Source: Micrasema longulum (Eukaryota; Arthropoda; Insecta; Trichoptera; Brachycentridae). From it: DNA of 64,000 nt. Shown here piece after piece: positions 24,701 to 33,735 of the stretch; within the stretch, counting starts at the first letter, position 1; every line of letters starts with the position of its first letter. The position numbers and the translations under genes are program-made. Below the pieces are notes generated by a model, which saw nothing but the letters and a program-made list of their open reading frames with translations, ran no database searches and had not been told where the DNA came from. The DNA is taken from assembly GCA_022494885.1 (NCBI GenBank), contig JAGVSM010002747.1, positions 46,906-110,905 of the forward strand, given 5' to 3'.

Positions 24701-27700
24701 CTGTTTTCTTCGATTATTGAAAGCATAATTTAAGAAAAATGGAAAAAATATATTTTAATAACTTTCCTCTTCAATTCATTATCTTCAAAATCATTGTTTT
24801 AGTATATTTTATTTAAATGCTTTGTCTTTATATTTGAGTACCAATGTAGTTTTTAATCGAACTTTCAAGAGGCGTAATCTGCCGGTCAAAAATAAATTAT
24901 AGTTTAGTTAGATACCACTTATAACTTAATTTTTATCAGAAATATCTTTAAAAAATAAATAATTATCTAATTTTTATTTATGTTTTTTTCATATTTCAAG
25001 ATTTGAAAAGATCCGCGTTTTAAAATAGCAAAGTCGTATTATATTCTTACTTTTCACAGACTACAGACAACATTTGTATTGTTGGATGCGCGCGCAGATA
25101 TTGGTTCAAATATTGGTTGAAAAATACGCGTTCTATCTTTTTCAGAATTGGACCACAGATTTATTTTATTTTACATAGATACTGGAAAAACATACAATTT
25201 GTAGATATTGAATTCTACGATATAATTCATCTCCTCGGTGTTTCTCTTTGCTTTTGTAATAAATGTCTATTTTGAAAAATATATAAAATGGCTTTGTATA
25301 TTCAATTTAATGCTTTTGCCAGTAATTTGTTTTTTTTTACGAATAAAAAAATTAAAACAAAGCATTCTTTTTTGTTTATGATCTCTTCAATTCCCTTTTA
25401 AATAAAACCCATTAAAAAAAAATGCCGTGAACTTTTCCTTATATAAATATAAATAAATAGATTTTCATCTGAATTAATAAAATTAAATCAGTTCACCAAT
25501 TCAAGTCAGAACTACGGGACGCGAACCTTATTCGGGAGGATGCGCAGGAACTGGCAGTTGACAGAGAGATGTATAGAGGCTTTTTGTGGACACCATTCGA
25601 TCCAACAAGGGAGCAGTAGAATGATGATGAATAACATTATTTAGCACAGCGTTTTTATATCACGGTTTTAAAAATTGAAAAGAAATGCGTGTTTAAAATT
25701 AATCTTTTCAAATAGAGCCACTAATGAATTATTATCTCATTAGTTTTGGTTAATATCTCTAAAAAATAAAAAATAAATAAAAACAGTAAAAAAAAACTTT
25801 ATGTACTTTATCTCTCTACTTATTTATTAAGTTTTTTCATAAATAAATCGTTGATTTGTTCTTTATTAGTTTTTTTTCAATTTGTGCATTGGATAAAAAA
25901 CATAACACAAGCAACAACAAATCATTTATTGGGCCTTGAAAATTAAAGTTGTCAGGTGACAATATGTTTCTATTTTGGGTGATAGCGCGTGTGTTGGATT
26001 TGTTCCGACGTTTCAGCTACCATTGCAGGAGCCATCTTCAGGGTAAACACGGTATTACCCAAAAAATAAACATATTGATAACAGTGAACGTAAAAACCTT
26101 CGCATCTATTTGACAGATGACAGTTAACAATATAACAGTGGGATGCGCGCGCAGATATTGGCTCAAATATTGTATGAAAAATAGGATGTGTTCTAATTTG
26201 ACCACATGTTTCATCCAATTTGTGTATGTACGGCACAATATTTATTGGTATGGTTTCTTCTTCAACTGCCTTTGAAATAAAACGCATTCAAACATAAATG
26301 TCGTGTACTTTTGTTTGTATTTTAATTAATAGATTTATATCTGAATTAAAAACATCAATTCAGTTTGGCAGTTCAAGTGAGAACTACGGGACGCGAACCT
26401 AATTTGCTAGCTGACAGAAATGCCCGGAGGCTCTTTATGGACACCAAATGATCCAACTAGGGATCAGATATGGAAAGATGATGAATAGTATTATTTGGCA
26501 CAGCGTTTTTAGTTTACGGTTTAAAAAAATCAAAAGGAATGCTCCGGTATTAATCCCCTTTTTACAATTTTCGCGAATTGTTGTCTCACTAGCATTGATT
26601 TATATTCATATCTAGAAAATAATACAATTCAAGAAAACATAAAAAAAAACATAATGTAGGTACTCGTAAATATCTACATGCTTATTTTGTTTTTTCAATA
26701 AATAAATGGTTGATTTTACAATAATCTTTCTTAGTTTCCATTCAAATTGAATAAATAGAATTACACAAGCAACAAAAAATAATTTAATACGCGTTGAAAA
26801 TTGAAGTTTCCAGATGACGGTTAACAATATTATAGTGGGATGCGCGCGCAGATATTGGCTCAAATATTGTTTGAAAAATAGGACGTGTTTTACGTTTATG
26901 GAATTTGACCACAGATTTCATCCAATTCGTGTATTTTTAGACACAATATTTATGTGACCAAATTCTGCACAAGATCTTGTACCATTTACTGACCAATATA
27001 AAACGGGCTTTAGAGTACTTATTTTTTTTTATAAAACATCTAATCTAGTTGATAATGAAAATGCCCTCAAAATGTTCATATTTACTAAATCGTAAAAAAA
27101 GCTTTCATAATAATGTTATTTTTGCTGAGGTTTTCCCAGAGAACTAATGAATTATATTACACAAAGAATTATAAATGTATCTTTTCGCTTCTTTCTTATA
27201 TATATATATATATATATATTGTATTCCTAACTGTTTCGTTGTTCATTTCATTAAAGAAAAAAAAATCTGAACAGATTATTTTATTACTAAAGTTTCAATA
27301 TCTGTTGCTCTTTAAAGTAAATTTGAAACCAAGATAAAATATTTCCGCAAATACCAATTTGAATTAATTTACCAATGTCATGAGATATACTTTCAAAAGC
27401 TTTTCTTAAGTCAATAAAGTAAGTCGAGACTTTTACGAGAATAAATACATATCGGTAATATTTATTTTAAAATGCACCTATGACTTGATGAACTCTCGGT
27501 GATCTTTAGTTCATCCAAAATAATTTGGATTTTATTAACACTCGAGAATAAATGTATATAATATAGGTACCTACTAATGAAGCATCGTATACGAATGTTG
27601 CAGCATTAACATAGGTGTTGGACTAATCAAACTAGGATTCGGGAAGGTCGTCACATGGACCGGTGTCTGGTGCTGCATGCAAGCTGCCTCCCTTCTCCCT

Positions 27701-30700
27701 CCCCCTCTGCTACACCTGTGGGCCGGGTGTCGCCACTTCTTCATTCCGATGGGTAATCGTTATTCGTTATTGATGTCTTCCTGGCCATTCGTGGGACATT
27801 TTATGCAAACACAATCATAATCAATTAACGTAGAACTGACTTTTAACTGACCGGTCCCGCTCTATTCCAAATTACCACCGATTCGTTCTGCTTCTGTTTC
27901 ACACCAGAAACTCTTATATTCATTTGTATTTCTTACAGGTACAGGAGTTCTTCAATTTTGGGATGCATTTTGGCTTTGTTTCCTCATTCTTTTCCAAGTA
28001 ACATTCATTGTCCTTCCGTACTCCTCCATAGTATACTTCGAGCTGCCAATTGTATCGTCGCTGATCATCTCGATAGAAACGGTATGTTAATTACATTTTA
28101 ATTATTCGTATGAAATCAATTTGCCATAGTAAATGAACACAATTTTATCATATAAATAGTTTTCTCACTGTTCCGATGAAGAAAATGAATATGTACTTAA
28201 AGTGATACTACGGTGTCCTTAAACTTTCCCAACTGAGTCACTGTTCCGTTTCATGATGGTACTGGATACTACACAAATGTTTGTAAAAAAGTTTCACGCA
28301 TTTCTAGTCACGCGACTTCAAGAGAAGGTCTTAACAGAATGCTCGTACAAGGTATTCCTGTAATTTCAAGTATGAATATATTTTTCTTAACCATAAGAGT
28401 TTCCAATACTCCGCTTGAATTAAGTTCTCCGAAACAAAACCCATCTTCAGGAGGAATATTTAAAATTGTATTTTGTCTAGAAGAGACCGTAGCAGGAAAC
28501 TGCTGAGACGTTGCATAAATTTGTTTATTTTAATGCCCACATAGTGCTGTGGATTGTTTCAGATATGAGTGGATAAAGGTGGTACGCGATAAAAACTAAA
28601 AGCAGAGATAGTTGGGGTTAACGTTTTGAACACCGGTACAATTATTGACAATATAACACCTTCATTCGTTCTCAAAATTGGTTTTCTGCTACTTTTTTAT
28701 GGTGTAGTTTTATAAAGAGGCTACACAAAAAAGCTTCATCTGTGTAAAAAAGTACATTTTTGAAAATTTGCAACATAACGCCCTTATCTACTCGTGTCAT
28801 CGATTGTTATTAATGCTTCCAATTCCATTATATTGTATCCTAACTCAACACGGGCTTGCGGCATTACGGAGTTTGGGATACGTTACTATTTTAATTGATA
28901 TTTATTTTATCTGGTAAATAAACAGTGTGAAAAAAATATATTGACAATTTTTTTGTACATTAGTGTACGACACCCACGCACACACCAAAAAAGTTTGTTT
29001 ACACCGAAGACTTCCAAATTATGTTAAATATTATAACAAATGTAAAAGATAAGGTATGAAAAAGACGTCAACTAGGAGATCAACTAGCAGGCGACATGCT
29101 AGGCATATATGACAAAATGTACGAATGTGGAAAAAGCTAAGCGGGTCAATCATCTCTGCCTACTTCTTCAGAGGACTGCCGTGGTGATAGTAGTAGTAAT
29201 AATATAATACTCGTATCTTTGACTACATCATTAAACCTTTCAAACGAAACTTGACATTATTATTTTAGATACGGTTTGTGATGAAGATACACGCGTACGT
29301 CCGCTCCGTGAGTCCCCGCGTACTGAGCGGTAACTTGAAAGCAGTCCTGCCATCCTTCTCCTGCTACCTCTACTTTATGTTCGCCCCGACATTGGTCTAC
29401 AGAGATTCCTACCCCAGGTACTAATTTTATCAAAATAATCTTAAAAGTTAAAAAGACCTTACGCAACTAATGTTTTTTGCTTTACTTTGAGATGAGTGAT
29501 GCAAACTACCACGAGAGAGTGAAAGAAGCTCCATCAAATCAAAATCCCAGCACGACAATGATTACGAAGAAAACGCGGGCTGTGCACAAAATTCAGGACC
29601 TTGTGGGGTCGCAATCGTCAACAGCATTACACGCAAGATCAGTATTTTTATTACAAAATAGAGATTATTTATTTATGACAAAATACAAGGATTTTAAACT
29701 TTACATATTACATTTTATTACATATTTTATTAGTACGAAATATTCCCAATCAGCAAAAGTGCTGGTATGAGGGGATATTTTATATAATAACACAATAGTT
29801 TAAATACAAATTCAATAAAATAACATCACATATCACTTGTCACACGGGCTGTAAGAACTGTTTTATTTGGGTATTTATTAATTACGTACATGTTTTGTAT
29901 ATTTTTTAGATTAAAACCTTCCTATCCCGATGGCTGATCAACCTCAATAGTACCTAATTAACAATATGTATAACTTAAATTCCAGATCTAGTCATATACG
30001 ATGGGGTGTCGTGGCAGCGAGGTTACTAGAGATTGCCGCTATCATATTCTACATCAGTTTCCTGATAGAAAGATTCCTCCTGGGAAGTTTCTCCCATTTC
30101 GGAAAACCAAATGAAGTATGACTTTTATATTAATACACTTTTTAAATATAACAAATTACAATGAATTTATAAAATAAGAAGAAATGCCCAACAATATATT
30201 TTTTACAGGTATTGGAAGCGAAGGAGTTGGTTCTCACAGTGTTCGGTTCCATGTTACCGGCTCTCCTGACATACCTGTGTGGGTTTTACCTTCTCCTTCA
30301 TTCTTGGTTGAATGCTACCGCCGAAGTGCTCAGATTCGCCGATCGCCAATTTTATATGGTAAGCATTCAATTTGTCGGCCTCGTGGTGTAATGGTCAGCG
30401 CGTTAGCCTGCCATGCAAGAGGTCTCGGGTTCGATTCCCGACATGGTTGATATGAAATATTTATTTAAAAAGGGTGTTTTCACACTAGAATATTTCATAG
30501 TCCCTGAACTGTTAACTGAAGCGTAAGACTGATCATCTTACCTTCATGTAACAAAAATGATCAAGATACGCTGCGATTGGTGTACCAATGCAGTGCCCTA
30601 TGCGCCATAAGGTGCGGAAAGGGAATGATGATGATGATGATGAAGCATTTAATAAACATGCAAATAAAATAAACAAATGAATTTCCCGTCAATACAATTA

Positions 30701-31191
30701 ACGAGTCCTTTTTGCAACAGGATTGGTGGACCCAGTCGAGCTACGCGATCTTCTACAGAACCTGGAACATGGTCGTGCACGACTGGCTGTATACGTACAT
30801 ATACACGGACGTACTGCGGCTGACGGGGAACAAACTTCTGGGAACTCTCCTGGTGTTCGTCATCTCCGCCATATTCCACGAAGTTGTGCTCGCATTCTCC
30901 TTCGGATTCTTCTACCCGGTATTGCTGGTATTTTTCGGTATTCTCAGCGTGATGTTGGTCTTCCTGACCAAGCATTTCAACCCGTCGGCGGGGAACATAT
31001 TCATGTGGTGGACGCTGGCGGTGGGCAACGGTCTCCTGTGGAGCATGTACAGCGCCGAGTACTTCGCTCGGCGCAACTGTCCCGAGGGAAGGACGGAGGG
31101 TTTGGTAGATCTCTTCATCCCTCGCTCGTGGGTTTGCCACCAAATAGCTTTACACCCCAATTGGAAATTTCAGAACCCTTTAGAACATTAG
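15681..31191 (+). CDS. Sterol O-acyltransferase (SOAT/ACAT), eight coding exons
   Basis: Membrane-bound O-acyltransferase of the endoplasmic reticulum that esterifies sterol with a fatty acyl-CoA. Join 15681-15748, 23756-23926, 27604-27752, 27939-28081, 29269-29417, 29986-30115, 30209-30358, 30721-31191, giving 476 residues. Every junction keeps frame at GT-AG borders. SOAT signatures seen in order: [20 protein letters not shown] (about 35-54), [12 protein letters not shown] (about 178-189), LVYRDSYPR near 219, [13 protein letters not shown] at 301-313, FYMDWWT at 318-324, [12 protein letters not shown] at 332-343, and the catalytic His373 in SAIFHE. Hydrophobic segments alternate throughout. 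Vertebrate SOAT is about 520-550 residues, so the N-terminal tail is short. DWWT replaces the usual DWWN. A DGAT1 identity is less likely because the order and wording of motifs follow SOAT. Confidence 0.93.
15841..16085. repeat. 130-bp tandem duplication in SOAT intron 1
   Basis: GGTCAG[CT][CT]TTACTCCGGAGG begins at 15841 and again at 15971. About 115 bp of each unit agree almost perfectly, including CTCCGCGGGTTGAAGTGCCG and CTACCCTAAACTCTGCG. The unit is GC-rich compared with the surrounding intron. Confidence 0.9.
16783..17114. mobile_element. MITE with about 40-bp TIRs (family A)
   Basis: The left arm 16783-16821 (GTTGCAACAGAGAGGGAAAA, then CATTTTTGAGAAGG) is the reverse complement of 17074-17114. 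The open frames inside are unlikely to be genes. A downstream extension to about 17175 (GCATTTGGACATACTCGAAA) recurs beside other family A copies near 21090 and 38050, so the true element may be longer than the TIR-bounded core. Confidence 0.8.
17176..19014. other. SOAT intron 1 interior, no gene recognised
   Basis: Mixed AT-rich and GC-richer sequence, with TGTGTTGTGTGTTG near 18265 and CCTCCCCCCTCCCCCCTCC near 18921. Open frames of 60-108 codons on both strands overlap one another and show no domain. Confidence 0.45.
19015..19110 (+). mobile_element. SINE fragment (family of 30372-30642)
   Basis: CCTGAAGCGTAAGGCCGATC followed by ACCTTAC matches the SINE body (CTGAAGCGTAAGACTGATCA). It is flanked by unrelated sequence. 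Confidence 0.5.
19653..19685. repeat. Perfect 15-bp palindrome with 3-bp loop
   Basis: TCAACTATCCGTCAT, then ACC, then ATGACGGATAGTTGA. It can form a perfect hairpin in single-stranded DNA or RNA. Confidence 0.95.
19686..20687. other. SOAT intron 1 interior, no gene recognised
   Basis: AT-rich sequence. A short direct repeat AACGCTAAGGCAAGTGTCAA / GATCGTTAAGGCAAGTGTC lies at about 20339-20380. The minus-strand frame at 20044-20256 has no motif. Confidence 0.45.
20688..20880 (+). mobile_element. 5'-truncated SINE copy
   Basis: Starts within the B box (GGATTCGATTCCTG) and continues through the body to the 3' block TGCCCTATGCACCACTGAGT and GATGATAAT. Divergent from the 30372-30642 copy. Confidence 0.65.
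20990..21125 (+). mobile_element. MITE family A fragment
   Basis: AATTACCTTCTCTGAAATGT, CATCTCTGTTGTAATGTGTT and AAAATTTGGACAAACTCAAA match the right side and extension of the MITE at 16783-17175. Confidence 0.6.
21338..21590 (+). mobile_element. LINE C-terminal tail remnant
   Basis: The plus frame reads [15 protein letters not shown], then [20 protein letters not shown]. This resembles the R-x-T-R and GP-x-x-N-x-L terminal tail of CR1/Jockey polymerases, as at 3540-3660. It is followed directly by the dispersed repeat at 21597. Confidence 0.45.
21597..21735. repeat. Dispersed repeat, copy 2 (matches 8310-8545)
   Basis: Same order of shared blocks as copy 1 but lacking about 100 bp between GAGAGCTCCTT and GTATGTGGTGGGCAAG. 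Confidence 0.65.
21736..22377. other. SOAT intron 1 interior, no gene recognised
   Basis: No repeat or coding motif was recognised by eye. Confidence 0.4.
22378..22672 (-). pseudogene. Minus-strand coding relic of unknown family
   Basis: From an ATG at about 22671 one minus frame runs for about 98 codons with only two internal stops (TAA and TAG). It reads [20 protein letters not shown], later [19 protein letters not shown] and [15 protein letters not shown]. The composition is charged and protein-like. It lies antisense inside SOAT intron 1, next to the end of the piggyBac remnant but outside it. I do not recognise the family. Confidence 0.35.
22720..23380 (-). mobile_element. piggyBac-like element, 3' half only, minus strand
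   Basis: A TTAA target site (22716-22719) is followed by CCCTTAGCCCCACACGC, a piggyBac-type terminal start. About 430 bp inside, the minus strand encodes the transposase C-terminal Cys-rich segment: [19 protein letters not shown] (about 23275-23219), then, after a frameshift, [19 protein letters not shown]. The C-x2-C and C-x3-H...C-x2-C spacing is typical. The 5' part is missing and a SINE abuts at 23376. The frameshift and truncation make it inactive. Confidence 0.7.
23376..23590 (+). mobile_element. tRNA-derived SINE (family B)
   Basis: The tRNA-like head has an A box (GTGGTGTAGTGGTCAAG) and a B box (GGTTCCGGGTTCGATTCCC). The body is CACTGTAATTAGGCCTCCTG and CCTGTTGTGGTGC, and the tail is A-rich with ATGTAAA units. 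The head resembles a real tRNA but is followed directly by a SINE body, so it is not called a tRNA gene. It inserted into or beside the piggyBac remnant. Confidence 0.8.
23756..23926 (+). CDS. SOAT coding exon 2
   Basis: Acceptor TTTCAG at 23755, donor AG|GTATGT at 23927. Encodes [20 protein letters not shown] and the first membrane segment ([18 protein letters not shown]). Confidence 0.93.
25500..25640 (+). mobile_element. LINE 3' fragment inside the composite element
   Basis: AGAACTACGGGACGCGAACC, then a TGGACACCATTCGATCCAAC segment and GATGATGA. The same segment recurs at 26370-26490. It encodes ELRDANL, as in the LINE remnant at 4750-5010. Confidence 0.6.
26365..26490 (+). mobile_element. 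LINE 3' fragment, second copy
   Basis: Begins with the same AGAACTACGGGACGCGAACC as the copy at 25500 and ends in GATGATGAAT. It was probably duplicated together with the surrounding repeat unit. Confidence 0.6.
27197..27220. repeat. (TA)n microsatellite
   Basis: About twelve TA units. Confidence 0.95.
27604..27752 (+). CDS. SOAT coding exon 3
   Basis: The acceptor is GTTGCAG (ending 27603), chosen over the CATAG 12 bp downstream because only this site keeps the phase (AG|C) and gives [15 protein letters not shown], which aligns with the family's FGKFPTVVWTWW region. The donor is ATGG|GTAATC. Confidence 0.85.
27939..28081 (+). CDS. SOAT coding exon 4
   Basis: Acceptor TTACAG, donor ACG|GTATGT. 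Encodes a hydrophobic segment ([17 protein letters not shown]) and ends in phase 0 after IISIET, directly before IRFVMK of exon 5. Confidence 0.92.
28560..28803. mobile_element. MITE family C, copy 1
   Basis: Terminal GAGTGGATAA near 28568 is inverted as TTATCTACTCGTGT near 28787. The interior matches 43535-43787 in the same orientation, including GGTACAATTATT (GCCAGTACAATTATT in the other copy), AAATTGGTTTTCTGC and GTAAAAAAGTACATTTTTGA. Confidence 0.75.
28846..28925 (+). mobile_element. LINE 3' terminal fragment
   Basis: CTAACTCAACACGGGCTT and GGAGTTTGGGA, ending in GGTAAATAAA, match the 3' end of the LINE at 61215-61985 (CCAACTCAACACGGGAC and GGAGTTGGGA). Confidence 0.55.
29060..29205 (+). 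mobile_element. RTE-like LINE 3' tail with (AGT)n
   Basis: ATATGACAAAATGTACGAAT, GTGGAAAAAGCTAAG and GATAGTAGTAGTAAT match the last 130 bp of the LINE at 14686-15123 with clear divergence. Confidence 0.65.
29269..29417 (+). CDS. SOAT coding exon 5
   Basis: Acceptor TATTTTAG, donor CCAG|GTACT. Encodes [19 protein letters not shown] and [15 protein letters not shown], among the most conserved SOAT segments. Confidence 0.95.
29986..30115 (+). CDS. SOAT coding exon 6
   Basis: Acceptor ATTCCAG, donor GAA|GTATGA. Encodes [20 protein letters not shown], corresponding to the VRWGYVAMKF region of the family. Confidence 0.92.
30209..30358 (+). CDS. SOAT coding exon 7
   Basis: Acceptor TTTTACAG, donor ATG|GTAAGC. 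Encodes [20 protein letters not shown] and ends between FYM and DWW. A SINE target duplication begins at the third base of the following intron. Confidence 0.95.
30372..30642 (+). mobile_element. Full-length tRNA-derived SINE (family A) with target duplication
   Basis: The tRNA-like head has an A box in GTGGTGTAATGGTCAGCGC and B box GGTTCGATTCC. The body is CTGAAGCGTAAGACTGATCA and GCAGTGCCCTATGCGCCAT, and the tail is (GAT)n. It is flanked by an 11-bp target duplication with one mismatch (AAGCATTCAAT at 30361-30371 and AAGCATTTAAT at 30643-30653). It is the most complete SINE of this family in the window. Other copies lie at 1195, 12990, 19015, 20688, 33536, 39124 and 60916 (minus). Confidence 0.9.
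30721..31191 (+). CDS. SOAT coding exon 8 (catalytic, terminal)
   Basis: Acceptor TTGCAACAG. Encodes [34 protein letters not shown] (catalytic His373), a run of membrane segments and the C terminus ending [16 protein letters not shown], with stop TAG at 31189. Open frames on the opposite strand and in the other plus frame are shadows. Confidence 0.96.
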   Translation, partial: DWWTQSSYAIFYRTWNMVVHDWLYTYIYTDVLRLTGNKLLGTLLVFVISAIFHEVVLAFSFGFFYPVLLVFFGILSVMLVFLTKHFNPSAGNIFMWWTLAVGNGLLWSMYSAEYFARRNCPEGRTEGLVDLFIPRSWVCHQIALHPNWKFQNPLEH

Positions 31192-31686
31192 TATTTAGCC
31201 AACAAATTTTAGCAGTGTCCGATTTTATAAATATTTATAGCGCATGAATTATACTACTTTTATTAGCAGGAGCGTATTCGCTTTTATATATCGTATCAGT
31301 TTCAAAATAACAAACAACTTGTTAATATTTTGTTCGCAATTCGAGAGACAAACCAAAAATATTATTTTTAATTAAATTTTTAGACTGAAATTAACAAAAA
31401 TTATTAATTGTTGTGATATCAAATCTAAGATTACATTCTTTGTGTTTGTCAAATATTTTCTAAGGAGACCGAAATGGAAGAAATCCAAATTGTAGGAGTA
31501 GAAAATAGTAGAAGTGTACAAATATAGGAATATGATAATCATAAACTTTTTACTTATAATACATACACTTATATACTTTAAATAATTATTTGTAGTATCA
31601 AATTGCTCGGATGTCCTATGGCTATGGGACATACCTATATCAATTTAACATTATACAAACGAACATATTTAGAATGCACCTAATAT

Positions 31687-31763
31687 AATAAAAGATTGTT
31701 TGCTCCTTAGAGCTGAAACAGAGGAATTCAATAATTTTGAGAATAGATTTTATTGGAAATAAA
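31687..31763 (+). terminator. Candidate SOAT polyadenylation signals
   Basis: AATAAA at 31687-31692 and at 31758-31763 imply a 3' untranslated region of about 0.5-0.6 kb. Position is the only support. Confidence 0.4.
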
Positions 31764-31799
31764 TAATGTAGTAGTTTATTTCTTTTGAATGTTTACTGT

Positions 31800-33535
31800 T
31801 ATCAGCTATCAGTACACAAAAAAATGTTCTATTCAATTAAATGAAACAATGGTACTTATGTATATTTTTTTATGTCGATTTTTAAGTATTGAAAATACAG
31901 ATATCAAGAGGTAAACACATCTGAATTAGTGAATTTGTAGTATTGCCCAACTGACTTCTACCTCTACCCCTCTTCGCCCTAAGCCATCGTGAGAGATTCG
32001 GATAGGTACTTCAGTTGATGAAAATAATTTGGACTGGTTATATAGAGAAAACATCAATTAGCATCCTTAAATCTAACCAGGTTCAGGTTCAATTAGTAAA
32101 TATTATGTATGTATATAATTTTATTATTGTGAACCAAAACGGTAAAGAAATTATTCTCCGATCCCACTTCCGAATTGAGCCCTACGCTTTTGAGAAAATT
32201 TGCGATGCAGATTTTTAACAAAGGAGAATTGTGATTTGTGTCCTTCGATATTAGCCTTAAGTAAATCAATATAAAATAATACAATCTTAATACTTTTATT
32301 CAATATCCCGTGGTCCTACTAGAAAAATATTTTATAGATTTAAAAAAAATCCATTTTAATTATGTAAATATGGACACGGATTGAAGGATTTCATAGTGTA
32401 TTATTACTATACTATTCCTCCATATGAACATAATGCGTCCTGTCCTTCCTAAGCAGATTTAGCCATTAATATTATGATATTCTTAATATAGGCTGCAGCT
32501 AGATTTAGTTTCCTAATTCCAAGTTCAGTCATATCTCTCCACTACTTCGTATCCCAAAGGGTGGAGTGTAAACTCTGTCGGCTATCTATAAATAATAACA
32601 GAATTATGCATTCTAGATGAACTAGCTGAAAACATTCTATGCTTTAATGTTTATAGAAAAAACTCACTTATTCTTAGCATCTAATATCTAAATGAATTGT
32701 AATTCAAATTAAACAATGGAGCTATCCATAATAAACAAATAATAATCCTTCAGTGTGCGATAGGAAGCACTCGTTCATATTTTGTAGAGATCTGATTATT
32801 TGTACCTCAAGAGTGAAAAGTTGTACTCTAAAAAGTAAAGCTCATTACATGAGCATATTGCAAGTATAAAAACTCCTAAAATTTTAATCAATTATTGCGT
32901 GATGTGAACCAAAATAAATATTATTTTAGTAATTTTTTTTTTCTTTTTTTATTACTTACCGACCCGAGTACATCCACAAATGTCCGAGTTTGAACACAAC
33001 AACCCCCAAGAGGAAATGGACCGCCTTTTGGCATTAAGTTAATATGAAATTTCTTTATATTATTTAGTTAAACATTATTTTATATTAGAGTGAATTATGT
33101 AACAAAGAAAAAAAATAATTTCATAATGTTTCCTTTTACACGCAATGTTTCTCGTGAGAAAGATATGTTTGTAAAGTAAATACATATAAAGATCCTCCAA
33201 ATAAACAAACGAAATGCGTGATCAGTAGAGGCCAGTTTTTCAATCCAGATTATTAATATCTTTTGCTCTCCTGTTCAAAAACTTTTACATTGAATGTTTT
33301 CCAATAAATACAACGTAAAAGAAGCAAGAATATTTAATTACTTGTTGATTTACACGTACACGTACAATGCATAATGTTTTAGATAATTAAATATACCAAA
33401 ACCAAAACAGAGATTTGATAAATCCATATGGGTGAATTAATAATGAAGTGATATTAGTGAGCATGAAGTGTCTGTGTCCGGGCGGGTGAAAACTACAGTT
33501 TTTGGTGTAAAATTAAACCAGATTTTTGGACTTTT
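31800..33535. other. Intergenic, no gene recognised
   Basis: AT-rich sequence. The minus strand at 33040-32960 reads like a short coding piece ending in a donor (GGTCG|GTAAGTAA) but has no partner exon or known motif. Confidence 0.4.
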
Positions 33536-33735
33536 GGTTGAATTCCTGGGATGGTCAACATGAAACAATAGTTTAATGGGTAGTATCACGCTGTAATATT
33601 TTATCATTTTTAAACTAGCACCTGAAGCGTCAGATCGATCGCCTTACTTTATGGGCAAAAGTTGCGATAAGCTGCATTCATTTAATTTTACAGCGCCTTA
33701 TGTTCCATCAGGTGCGGATGAGGCCTTGGAGATAA
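33536..33735 (+). mobile_element. Degenerate SINE family A copy
   Basis: GGTTGAATTCCTGGGATGGT (B-box side), CACCTGAAGCGTCAGATCGA and ACAGCGCCTTATG...GGTGCGGATGA in the SINE order, with many changes. Confidence 0.6.

Larger units (their letters stand above)
25080..27000 (+). repeat. Three-copy internal repeat of the composite element
   Basis: GGATGCGCGCGCAGATATTG recurs at about 25085, 26132 and 26838, each followed by G[GT]TTCAAATATTG-like sequence, a GAAAAATA segment and TTGACCACA. The copies at 26132 and 26838 also share TTAACAATAT upstream and CATCCAATT[TC]GTGTAT downstream. Confidence 0.8.
24133..27013. mobile_element. 2.9-kb composite inverted-repeat element in SOAT intron 2
   Basis: The left end (AAGCCCGTTTTACATTGG at about 24135) is the inverse of the right end (TATAAAACGGGCTT ending at about 27012). 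The arms share about 45 bp, including TACAAGATCTTG. A second copy of the left tip (CTGTTTTACATTGGGCA) sits at about 24393, and a MITE family A fragment (24233-24330) lies between them. The interior holds three copies of a GGATGCGCGCGCAGATATTGG block and two LINE 3' fragments. No transposase frame is visible, so it is non-autonomous. Confidence 0.6.

Noticed and set aside
27613..27616. Alternative acceptor (CATAG) for SOAT exon 3
   Set aside because: It breaks the frame between exons 2 and 3. The GCAG 12 bp upstream keeps it.
30376..30450. tRNA gene
   Set aside because: A and B boxes are present, but the sequence runs directly into a SINE body with a GAT tail and is flanked by a target duplication. 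The same holds for 23376-23450 and 61170-61095.
30649..31247. Open frames antisense and in another plus frame (up to 174 codons)
   Set aside because: They overlap the catalytic SOAT exon, whose frame has the family motifs. The others are shadows.
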